A DNA stretch of 36,739 nucleotides from an uncultured Desulfovibrio sp. (GTDB taxonomy: Bacteria > Desulfobacterota > Desulfovibrionia > Desulfovibrionales > Desulfovibrionaceae). Positions 8,016 to 18,600 of the stretch are shown in pieces. Location of the stretch: contig CALUWU010000141.1 of the NCBI GenBank assembly GCA_944324555.1, positions 1-36,739 on the forward strand, read 5' to 3'. The number at the start of each line of letters is the position of its first letter. Positions within the stretch are counted from its first letter, which is position 1. The notes under the pieces were generated by a model that was given only the letters and a program-made list of their open reading frames with translations, was not told the DNA's origin and made no database searches. A program made the position numbers and the translations under genes.

Positions 8016-8050
8016 AAAAACAGGGCGCCCCCGGGGGGGAGGGCGCCCTG
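8016..8050 (-). terminator. Rho-independent terminator of the flagellin gene
   Basis: Read on the minus strand, a perfect stem CAGGGCGCCC / GGGCGCCCTG is followed by TTTTTGCG. It lies 23 bp past the flagellin stop and is in the correct orientation. Confidence 0.85.
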
Positions 8051-8073
8051 GAGTGCCGTCAGGCGAAAGCCGC

Positions 8074-9582
8074 TCAACTCTCTATCAGGCGAAGGAGCAT
8101 TTGCGGGAAGGAATTCGCCTGCGCCAGCACTGATGTCGCGGACTCGCTCAGAACCTGATTGCGTACAAACGCCGTCATTTCCGCGGCCACGTCCATGTCC
8201 GATATCCGGGATTCCGCGGTTTGCAGGTTCTCCGTCTGAATCGCAAGATTTGTCGCCGTATTCTCCAGCCGGTTCTGCGTCGCTCCAAGGTGCGAACGAA
8301 TCTGATCCTTGCGGACTATGGCGCCGTTGAGGCGCTCTATCCCCTTTTGCGCCAGTTCCTGCGTCTTGATGGACATGAGCGTTTCGTCGCCCTCCGCCCC
8401 CGCCCCCGGCTGACCGGGATCAGGCGTCACGCCGGGGTCCCCCGGTTGCGGCATCGCAGTCCAGTTTGCGGTGACGTCGAAAATCCCCATCCCTCCAATT
8501 ATTATAATTAAATCCTCTGTAGCTCTATCAATCGTTAACGTTTCATGGGAATCCCCTGGAAAAAACATAGAATTTCCATTCCCCGTATAGCCAAAATTCA
8601 TTCCATTATATGAAAAATTATTCAAAATATCTGGCCCCTTAAACTGCAACTCCCCCCCTATACCATTTAAGTTACTTTGATCATACACAGCAATAGATAA
8701 AAATCCATTTTTCTCATTTACAACATCCTGTGGCACTGTTGGAGAAAAAGGATTCCATCCCTGAATAAATGTTCCAGCTAGGTGTTTACCATCCCGTGTA
8801 AAAATATTAATATCATCATTTTGTGCTGCATCATCTATTTTAATAGAAATATTTGTCGTACCTGCTGGAATTGTTGCAAAAGAAATAATACCTGATTTAA
8901 ATTGTTCTGTTACATTCTGTGTTACTTTATCACTCAGAATTGGGATACCACCAATAGTTGTTCCTCCGGTATTCCCGCCGCCACCGCCTCCGCCGGTCGC
9001 GCCGCCGGTCGCGCCGTCCATCAGCCCAAGCCCCTTCAGGGTCGCGTCGCCAACCTGAATGTAATAATAATCTTCCGCGCTGTCGTTGCCGGCGCCGAAG
9101 TGTATCTTGAGCGCCCCGCTCGCCTCCATGCCGGAACCGTCATGCGGGCCGGAAAGCGAGCCGTCCAGCAGATGAATGCCGTTGAAATCCGTCGCGCGGG
9201 CTATGCGCTCGATTTCCGACGCCATTTGCTGAAACTCGCTGTCGATCATCAGGCGCTGGGTGGAATCGTATGTGCCCGTGGCTGCCTGTTCGCTCAGTTC
9301 CTTCATGCGGATCAGCTTTTCGTCGATGACCGCAAGCGCCCCGTCGGCGGTCTGGATCAGGGAAATGGCGTCGCTGACGTTGCGCGCCCCCTGATGCAGC
9401 GACGCCACGTCGGCCCGCATCAGTTCCCGAATGGCCAGACCGGCGGCGTCGTCCGCCGCGCGCTCCACCCGCAGGCCGGTGGAGAGACGGCGCACGGAAT
9501 CGGCAAGACTGGCGTAATGCGCCGTAAGGCCGCGGCCGGCATGCGTCGCCGCAAGATTATGCCGCATGGAAATAAAGGACAT
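8074..9582 (-). CDS. Flagellin with an AT-rich, atypical central domain
   Basis: This is the filament protein, 502 residues. Residues 1-145 are the conserved D0/D1 part (RRLSTGLRVERAADDAAGLAI, split as RRLSTGLRV and RAADDAAGLAI; then ISLIQTADGAL and MKELSEQAATGTY). The last 105 residues are the C-terminal D1/D0 helices (ESRISDMDVAAEMTAF, ending in SVLAQANSFPQMLL). Between them, a Gly-rich linker (about 190-208) and a Pro/Gly linker (about 378-396) enclose a beta-rich domain at about 209-375. Its DNA, roughly 8475-8965, is much more AT-rich than the rest of the gene. That domain (TNISIKIDDAAQNDDINIF and following) resembles a small beta sandwich such as a pre-peptidase C-terminal type domain; this is tentative. 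GGAAGGAG precedes the ATG closely. The gene follows the giant adhesin by 99 bp on the same strand. No FliS, FliD or CsrA gene is nearby. Confidence 0.9.
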   Translation of the reverse strand: MSFISMRHNLAATHAGRGLTAHYASLADSVRRLSTGLRVERAADDAAGLAIRELMRADVASLHQGARNVSDAISLIQTADGALAVIDEKLIRMKELSEQAATGTYDSTQRLMIDSEFQQMASEIERIARATDFNGIHLLDGSLSGPHDGSGMEASGALKIHFGAGNDSAEDYYYIQVGDATLKGLGLMDGATGGATGGGGGGGNTGGTTIGGIPILSDKVTQNVTEQFKSGIISFATIPAGTTNISIKIDDAAQNDDINIFTRDGKHLAGTFIQGWNPFSPTVPQDVVNEKNGFLSIAVYDQSNLNGIGGELQFKGPDILNNFSYNGMNFGYTGNGNSMFFPGDSHETLTIDRATEDLIIIIGGMGIFDVTANWTAMPQPGDPGVTPDPGQPGAGAEGDETLMSIKTQELAQKGIERLNGAIVRKDQIRSHLGATQNRLENTATNLAIQTENLQTAESRISDMDVAAEMTAFVRNQVLSESATSVLAQANSFPQMLLRLIES

Positions 9583-9625
9583 GGCTCCTTCCCGACTCCA
9601 CTGTTTCCCGAAGGCCCTTTTTCCA

Positions 9626-9669
9626 GTCCCGCGCCGCTCCCGGCCCCGAGGGGAGGGGCGGCGCGGGAC
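9626..9669 (-). other. Strong hairpin between adhesin and flagellin genes
   Basis: A perfect 12-bp stem (GTCCCGCGCCGC with GCGGCGCGGGAC) encloses a GC-rich loop. On the minus strand it is followed by an A-run, not a U-run, so it is not a canonical terminator. It could protect the adhesin mRNA end or attenuate read-through into the flagellin gene. Confidence 0.5.
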
Positions 9670-9681
9670 GCATGGAATGCT

Positions 9682-12600
9682 CTAGTTCCCCAGTTGCTGC
9701 GTCGCGTCCGTATCATACGGCAGAGGCACGCTGGCGAGCGCGATCTCCACGGGCTCGGCAGGGGCCGCCGCCATAACGGAAACGTCTGGCAAACCGGCGT
9801 CAAAGGCTGTATCGGCCATATTCATGAGAGAGAATAGGGCCGAGAAGGATTCTTCTCCATTTTCTGTGGAAAAAACACCTTCTTCCGTGTTTCCCGTATT
9901 GGGGAAGACCGGCGCGTTATCGCTCAGGCGGATATAGAGACGGCCCCGGGCCGTATTGCCCGCCGCGTCCGTCACCGTGCAGACGAAGTCCTCCAGCAGG
10001 TCCTCTCCTATGCGTTCCGTGGTATAGGTGAACGCGCCGTCGGGGGCTATGGTCAGGGAGCCGTACCGGCCGGCGACGACCGCGGCGTCGACAACGTCCG
10101 TTCCGTTGACGTTCAGGGTCAGGCGCTCGTCGGGATTATAGGCCATGTCCGTATCGCGGAAGGAGAGATTGCCCTCCAGGAAGGAAACGGGGGTTCCCGA
10201 CGGCGTTCTGGGCCAGTTGAAGTTCACGTCGTCGCATTCCGGCGCGTGCGAGAGCGGCGCAAGATGAACGCTCAGCTCGCCGGCGGTTTCGCCGCCGTAA
10301 ATATCCCTGATCACGATGCCGAAGGTATCCGTATCCGTAATGCCCTCGGCGTCGAGGCCGGGATTCAGGCTGTAGACCCAGGAGGCCTCGTTGCCGCCGT
10401 TCGTGGTCAGCGCGAGCGTTCCATAGCGGCCTTCAACCTCCACCGTGCCGGAAACGGGCAGGGACGCGCCGCCCACGCTGACAAAGCCGATGGCGTCGCC
10501 GTCCGCGTCGCTCCAGACGATGCGCCCGCTTTCCCGGACGATCTCGTCTTCGTAGCGGTCTATGGCGCCGCCGATGGACGCGGAAACCTCCCCGCCAATC
10601 GTCGGGGCGGCGTTGGCCGCATCCAGATTGACGCGAATGCTGCCGGAGGCCGCGCCGCCGAAACCGTCCTTGACGCTGAAGGCAAATTCATCGATTCCGC
10701 TCTCGCCCCGCGCGGCGTCGTTCAGCACATAGCTGTAGGCGCCGTTTTCGCGCAGATAAAGCAGACCGTACCGCCCCAGCGCCACAAAGGCGGGATTGCC
10801 TTCGGGGTCCACGTCCCATACGCCCTGACCAAGGCCGGAAAGGCCGCTGACCGTCACGGCGTCGCCGTCCGCGTCGGTCAGGGTTACCTGACCGGACGCC
10901 CTGCCGCCGCCGCGCAAGGTGTTCAGATCCACCGCGCCGGAGGAGGCGACGGGGTTCTGATTGCGGACAAGCAGGCTGATGTCGACGGTTTCGCGGCGCG
11001 TCGCCCCGAATTCGTCCGCCACGGCGACGGTAAAGCTTTCCTCGCCGACGGCGCCCGCGTGCCCGGGCGACAGCGTATAGGTATACGCGCCGGACGCGTC
11101 GATATGGAACACGCCGTAAGCGCCGTTGACCGTAAAGCCGCCGCTGCCGTCCGCCGCGCCGCTCGCGCCGTTGTACTCAAGGCCGGCGAGGGTCACGCGG
11201 TCGGCGCGGCCCTGATCGGCATTGAAATCCGGGTCGCGGAAGACAAGGGCGCCTTCCACGACGCGGCCGGCATCGCGCAGGGTATCCAGTTCGGCGTTCA
11301 GATCGCCCAGAATTTCGGGCGCGCCGTTGGCGTTGCTCAAATCGACGACAATGGAAGCGGAGGTCGCGCCAAGGTTGCCGTCGTCAACCGTATAGACAAA
11401 GCTCTCCTCGGCGGCCGCGCCGCCTTCGGGCCTGTTCGTCAGCACATAGCGGTAGCTCAGGTTCGCGCCGTCCTGATACAGATACAGCGTGCCGTAACGG
11501 CCGGCCGCGGCAAGGGCGGGCCGCCCGCCGTCGTCCGTTACCCAGTCGCCCGCCGCGCCGTCGTATCCGGCGGCGGCAATCAGGGTTACGGCGTCGCCGT
11601 CCGCATCGCTGACGGAAAGCGCCCCGGAAACCGCGCCGTCGGCATCGCGCAGGGTATCCAGCCCGACGCGGACGTTTTCGGCCGTCGGATTTCTGTTTTC
11701 ATTGAAGAGATCGACGGCAAGGCTCGCCCGCGCCTCCATGCCCAGGGCGTCGCGCAAGGTCAGCGCAAAGCTTTCGTCGCGGGTTTCGCCCCGGGCGCCG
11801 GCGTTCAGCGTATAGGCGTACCGCCATTCTCCGCCGTCTTCCCAGACTTCAAGCGCGCCGTACTCGCCGGCCGTGCGGAAGCCCCAGCGCGGCTCTTCCG
11901 CCGTGCCGAGGTTGACAAGCCCGCCGGAGCCGTCGACGCCCGCCACGCTGACGGCGTCGCCTTCCGCATCGCGGAAGACAAGGCTGCCGGCGACGGAGGT
12001 CTCGCGCACGCTGTCCAGCCGCGCCGTAACGGCCTCGGCCTCGGGCGCGGTGTTCTCGGCCGACAGGGAAACGACGATGCGGCTCGCGCCTTCGCCGCCC
12101 CAGGCGTCCTTCATCGTATACTCAAAGACCTCGTCGCCGACGGCGCCCCGACGTTCCGGGTCGAGCGCATAGCGGTAGGTTCCATCGTCAAAGAGATGCA
12201 GGGTTCCATACTCGCCCCGCACCGTGTAGCAGTCCCTGCCGTCCACGACGCCGCGCGCCCCCGGCGTCTCGCCAAAGCGCAGCCCGCCGGGCGTTACGGC
12301 GTCGCCGTCGGGGTCAATGTTCATGGCGACGGCCCCTTCCACGACCGCGGCGCGGAGGCTGTCCAGCCGCGCGGCGCTTTCTTCCGCAACGGGCGCGTTG
12401 TTGCCGATTTCCTGCCCGATGGGAGGCGGCAGCGTCAGCGCGCCGGCGTCGGAGCAGGCGTAATGGCGGGAGCCGTCCGCCCGCAGCTCGGAAGAAGCGC
12501 CCACGACGAACAGATCGCCGCCGTTATAGACGGTGGTGGTCGCTTCAAGGTTCACGTCCAGCGAAACGGAGGCCGACGCGCCGTCGCGCAGCGCGACCTT

Positions 12601-15600
12601 GTACAGCGGGGCGTCCTGGGGGAAGCCCGCGGGCAGGCCCAGCGCCGCCGTCTCTTCCGGCGAGAGCAGGTTGACCGTATAGCCCTCGCCCGGCTTCACG
12701 GCCACGCCGCGCGGCCCGCCGAGAACGAAGAAATGTTCTTCGGAGCCGTCCGTATCGCCGAACGTCGCTTCAAGGGTAACGGATATGGCGGCCTTGTGGC
12801 CGGTCTGCACGTCGCCAAGCTCCGGCGTGCCGGAGACGCCGCCCGCGTTTTCCGGCCTGTCGGCCACGGGCGTTACCGCGACGGCAAGCGTCAGCCCTTC
12901 GAGCGAGGCCGTCGCGCCGGTATTGGTTTCGCCAAGCACGGCGTTGTACGTCAGTTCCACGGGCAGCGGCCTGCCGTCTTCGTCCAGCTCGCCCGCGTAG
13001 TCGGACGCCGGGCGATAGAACCAGGCGCCGGAGGCAAGCTGCTCCGCCGTAAACGACGGCTCTTCCGCCGGCGTACCGTCGGCGCGCACGATGGCGCCGC
13101 CCTTCAGGTCGGTAAAGACGACAGACAGCAGCCTGTCGTTGCCGTCGTTGCCGACGAGCCGGGCAAGGGCCATGTCCGCAAGGGGCAGCAGGCCGTCTTC
13201 CAGCACGGGTTCAAGGGCGACGCTCAGGCCGGAGGAGGCGACGTCGCTCATGTTCAGAACAACGTCCTCGCCCCGGACAAAGGCGACGCCGCCGTCGCTT
13301 TCCACCGACCGCGCGGCCGTCGCAAGGCGCGTTTCGCCGTTCAGGCCGTCCGGGGAAACGAGCGTCACCTCCACGGAAGGCGCGGCTTCGGCGCCGTCCA
13401 CGCTCATGCGGTAGTAACGCACGCCCTCCAGCACTTCATACTCGCCGCCGGGGGCGGACGCCTGCCAGCCCTCGGGAACCTCAAGCAGGAGGTAATGACG
13501 TTCGGAACCGTCGGTATCCGCAAACGCGCCGCTGACGACGACGGTCACGCTGTCCGCCGCCGCGCCCACGGGGGCGGCGGGTTCGGCGGGCTGCCCGTTG
13601 ACGGCGGTCGCGACGCCGGAAACGCCCTTCGCCGCGTCGGCCGCGGGCACAAGCGGCACGCCGTCGGGGTCCGCGCCGGAAACGGTTCCCGTCTGGCCGG
13701 TAAGCCGGTTCCGCAGGGTAAAGTCCGCGTTCAGGTTCAGGGTTCCATCGGCCGCGTGATTCAGCTCCAGCACCTCAAGGACGCCGTTCTCCATGCGGGC
13801 CGCGCCCCAGAGGATGCGGAAATCCGCCGCCGGGTCAAAGCCCGCGCCGAAATCCACGGCGGCCGAGGCCGCGCCCGCGTCATCGAGCGTAACGGCGAAG
13901 CAGCGCCCGCCGTAGACGATAGTGGCGATCTGATCGCCGGGGACGCCGGCAAGCGGCTCGCCCTCGCGCGGCGAGAAGGTCAGGACGGCGGAAACGAGGG
14001 CGTCGTTTTCCGCCAGCTCGCCGGAAAGGACGATGGGCGCGCCTTCCACGTCGTCTTCTTCAATGGCGTCCACGACAAGGGCGATATTTTCGGTGGACAC
14101 GACCCCCTGACCGACAAACTCGGCCTTTGTATTGACGGCCCAGTTATCGGAGAGATCCATCTCCCGGTCGCCGGCTTCGCCGCCCGCATTGGGTTCCATG
14201 GAAACGCCGCCGGAAATAACGGGGAAGTTTTCGATGCCGGGGACGTTCAGCTCGTGCAGCTCGAAACGCACCGTCGTCGCGCCGTCGGCGTCAAGAAGCC
14301 CGTCCAGCCGCACGGCGTAATACGGCTTGCCGTCCGGATCGAGAATGGTTTCCACGTCCAGGGTATGCCACTGGCCGTCGCCGTCCAGCGCCTGCGCCCG
14401 CTTGCCGATTACCCGGTAGATATCGGGAGCGATAACGGCGTAATGCTGTTCGTTGCCTTCGTGATCGTCAAAGCGCAGGGTCTGGGTAAGGGTTCCGGCG
14501 TCCCTGTCCAGCGAGGGGAAGCCAAGATGGATTTCGTCCGCGTCGGCAACGGCGTCCACAGCCACGGAAAGCGTGCCGGAGACGGTATCGGCGTCGCCGG
14601 TCAGGCCGTCCGTGACGGTGGCCGTCCAGCTCAGGCGGGCGTCGCTGTCGTCATAGCGGTTCTGGCGGTGGCAAATGCGCCCTTCCTGATAGGCCCGGGT
14701 CATGTCCTCGTTGAGGGGCACGGGGCGGAGCAGGCCGTCCGCGTCGCGATAGAGGAACTCGCCGTTGCCCGAAGCCTCCGTAAACATGAGCGACGTCAGG
14801 ATGTCGTTGCCGTCCATCGTCAGCCTGAGGGCGCTTTCGGGGTTGCCGGGATCAAGCCATACAAGGTTGTCTTCGGGCGCGGGGCCTTCCTTCGCCATGA
14901 TTGCGTTGTCGCCGCCCTCGCCTTCGGCTCTGGAAATGACGATGGTCAGGGCGTCGTCCTGAAGATTAAGGGCGGTATTGTTCTTCAGCGTATATTCCCA
15001 GTTGGCGGGTTCACCGCCGATGGCGGGGACGCCGGTCTGCCCTTCCTGCGTCAGGGCGCCGACGTTCAGCCGCACGCCGGTAAAGATCTGCCCGTCATGC
15101 TCAATGTCGTTTTCTATGTACATTGGCGAGAGCAGTTCCTCGTTGACGCTGATTTCCAGCTGAACCTTGCCGCTTTGCAGTTCCGTTTCCGAAGGCGTGA
15201 TGCGGTAATAGGTTCTGCCTTCCAGGTAGACTTCTTCCGGCGCCTCGTAGCCGCCGTTTCCGTCGGCATGGAGCGGCAGAACGCCGGGAATCTTTTCCAG
15301 CAGCAGGAAGTTGCTTTCCGAGCCGTCCTGATCGAGGAAGGCTATTTCAACTTCCGTATGCACGAGGGTGGACGGTTCCTCTCCGGTAACGCCGTAAACG
15401 CCTTCCTCTTCGCTGAACTGGAAGTTCGCCCACTGGGCCACGGCGTCAACCATGACGTCCACATTACCGGACGAGAGAAGCCTGCCTTCGGCGTCTTCCC
15501 AGCTGACGCCGATCTGGAAGTCTTCGCCCATGCTGTCGGGGGCCAGCATCATGAAGAGTTCCTGACCTCCGGGCAACTGGCCGCCCGGCGTGGGGATGGC

Positions 15601-18600
15601 GTACTCAAAACCTCCTTCCACCCTTTCCACAGGAATGGGCATCGCCTGATCCCCCTTGAGGATCAGCGTGGCGCGCGGATAGATCGTAGCGTCCTCCAGC
15701 CGCCATGACGAGAGATTTCCATCCCAAGTAATCAAGTGATTCGCCTCGCCGTCAGGAATGAAAATCTTGAGACAGGCGGCGTCGGGACGTTCGCCGGTCA
15801 AAAAGATTTGCGTGGGCATGACGGCGTTGTACTGGCCGGCTTCCGTATTGCCAAACGGGGTGCTGTTTTCAAAGACCCATTCAAGGGCCAGCCCTTCGCC
15901 GCGCGAGGCGATCCAGGGGTTGTCGGAGCCGTCGGGGAGGTAGCCGCCATGACCGTCGTCCGGCAGGTCCGTCCAGCCGCCTCCGCCGCCGGGAATCCAT
16001 TCTTCAATGGAGGAAGAGCCGGAACCGCCGCCGGAGCCGCCGCCCTGTTCTTCCCACCACTGGCCGCCGCCTCCGGGGCCGGAGGGATTCCAGAACTCGT
16101 CGAGACGCCCGCCGCTGCCGCCGGAGCCTGAACCTTCTTCTTCATCGCCGCCGCCGAAGCCGGGCCAGTAGCCGCCGCTCCAGTTGCCGCCGGGGCCGGA
16201 ACCGCCGGCGCCGCCGCCCGTTCCGCCGGAGCCGCCGGAGCCGCCGCCTCCGCCGCCCCAGTCGATGATCACGCCGCCGCCGGCGCCGCCGGAGCCGCCG
16301 GGGGTAACCTCCACGCCGGGCCAGCCGGGGCTGTTGCCGTCGTCGTCCGCGCCGTTGCCGATGCCGTTGCGGATAATGACGGAGGTATTGTTATCGAAGG
16401 TGTATTCGCCGTCCGCTCCCTTGCGGTTGATAAAGTTGGGATCGGCGGGATTGTACGAATCCCAGCGGCTGGAGGTCTTGTCTTCGGTCAGGGCGCCGTA
16501 GGTCAGGTTCTGCGAGGAGGGGTAGTCGGCCGAAAGGGGCATGCCGGGCTGGCGCAGGAACTCCACGGTCACCGCGGCGCGGCCGGTAACGGGATCGATA
16601 TCCGCCATGTCCACGGGAATCTTGTAATAGCGGATGAAGCTCTGCCGCCCTTCGGCATCGGTCATGACGTGGGTGTAGAACGCGTCCTGATCCTGGGGCG
16701 AGACCGAGCCGACCGCGCCGGGCTGATAGAGGTAGTCGCCGCAGCGGAAGGCGAAGTTCGGCGGCATTTCCACCAGCACATAATGATCTTCCGTGGCGTC
16801 CAGATCGTGGAAGTCCACCGACAGTTCAAAGGACGAGGTCGCGCCGGGGATATCCCAGAGAGAGAAGGGATCGACGCCGGGGGCGTTCGCCTCCAGGTTT
16901 TCCGCCTGATTGGCGACGGCGTCCACGCGGACGACCATGTTTTCGCCAAGGAACTTCTTCTGGCCGCGCAACTCGTTGTTCGGGCCGTACTGATCGACCA
17001 GCAGTTCGTAATCGAAACGGACATCGCCGTCGCCATGCGCCGCGCCGGCTTCGTCATGCGCCGCGGCGTCGAGAGGTTCGTTGGACGGAATGAAGACGAG
17101 CATGTATTCGCCGCCTTCCGACGCCCGCGCCGGTTCGCCGCCGGGGTCCACCCGGTAGCGCGCCAGCGCCGTGTCCGCCTCCGGCGCGGGAGACCGGGAC
17201 GCATAGGCCCGCCAGACCGTTTCGGGCAGGAAATAGAAATCGCCCTGCCCCGCGCCACCGCGCTGCGTGATGCTGATTTCCCGCGTATGCTCGGGGATTT
17301 CCAGCTCCATGCCCGTGCCGTAGTCCCGGCCCGTTTCCGCGTCGGCGGGGGAAAGCTCGGGCGCGAGGGGCCAGGAATGGACGATATCCGTTTGCGGGTC
17401 TTCCCTGTTCAGAATATAGATCGTTTCGCGCTGATGGTCCGCCGGGCGGTCGTTTTCAAAGACCCAGCCTCTGAAGTTCACCGCGTCGCCGCCGGTTTCG
17501 TCCCAATAGACGTAGGCGGCCTGCGCCGCCACGGTAACGGCCGTATTGTTGTCCGTTACGGCGAGGCCGGGAACATATTGTTCCAGCCGCTTGTCGAAGG
17601 GCAGTTCGTCGTTGACGATGTTCCAGTCGGCGTCGTATTCGCGCACGCTTTCCACGTCTTCGGCGGCAATGGCCGCAAAGCGCAGGGAGGCGCCTTCCGC
17701 CGCCCATTCGCGGGTCTGGTAGGTCGCGTCGAGGCTGATGCCGTCCATGCGTTCCAGTTGCCGGCCGCCCGCCAGCTCCGCAAGCGCCGCGTCCACGGGC
17801 AGCTTGACGAAGAGATGGGGCCGGCCGTCGTCCGCCGCGACGAGCTGTTGCAGGGTGTAGTTCGCTTCCCGCGCGGGATCGGCGGAATAATGCACGATGG
17901 GAATATCGACGGAGGCGCCGTCAAAGGTCAGCGTCACGCTTTCGGGGTAATAGCCGTCCTGAATTTCCAGCAGGAGGAAATGCTCTTCCGATCCGTCGGC
18001 GGTATCCTCGAAGGAGACGCGCCCGGCGATGCGGATATCCTCCCCGGCGACGACGGGGTTATCCCGGTCGTGGCTGACGGCAAAGTCGCCCAGTTCCGGC
18101 GCCTGCGCCACGGCGTCCACCCGGACATGCAGCGTCGCCCCGTCGGGACTGACGCCGGAACCCCAGCCGGGATCGTCTTCCGTGGTCTGATGCAGGAAGG
18201 GATCGGCCACTTCCACGTTGACGACGGTAATATCCACGTCGGCGTTGTCGTAATTGTCGCCGGGAATAAAGCGCAGCTCGCCCACGCCGGCCCAGGGATT
18301 GCCCGCCGTTACGGTAACGACGACCGTGCCGGGCTTGCCGGCAAGATCCATGCTCACGGTCGCGTCCGTATTGACGGAGCCGTCGGGGTTGAAGCTCTGT
18401 ATGCGGTGCGGCTCGGCGGCGCCGTTGGAGGGCATGGCGTACTCGAAGGTAACGGAGGAAATCACGTTGCCTTCGCCCTGACCGCTGAAGCTGATGACCG
18501 CGCCGCGATCCCGGTCGCCGTCGTCGTCCGGCCCATGCCAGGTTTCGTCGCCTTCGGAGCGGTCGTTTTCATAGACCCATTCCGATTCCAGCGAGGCCGA

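Larger units (their letters stand above)
7632..8073. other. Intergenic: brnTA promoter region, repeats, flagellin terminator
   Basis: Positions 7632-7700 are AT-rich and hold the likely brnTA promoter, with no single convincing box pair. Then come the right 50-bp direct repeat (7701-7750), a 22-bp AT palindrome (7783-7804), a dispersed element (7874-7996) and the flagellin terminator (8016-8050). Frames that cross this stretch are not supported as genes. Confidence 0.5.

Noticed and set aside
9673-9684. GAATGCTCTAG at the adhesin stop as an end of the dispersed element
   Set aside because: Only the last bases resemble the element end, and the rest of the element is missing on both sides.
10246-15708. 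Long plus-strand open frame (1,820 codons) opposite the adhesin
   Set aside because: It is a by-product of GC-rich codon use in the adhesin. The translation is low in recognisable motifs and rich in Arg, Gly, Ala and Val, and it has no ribosome site of note.
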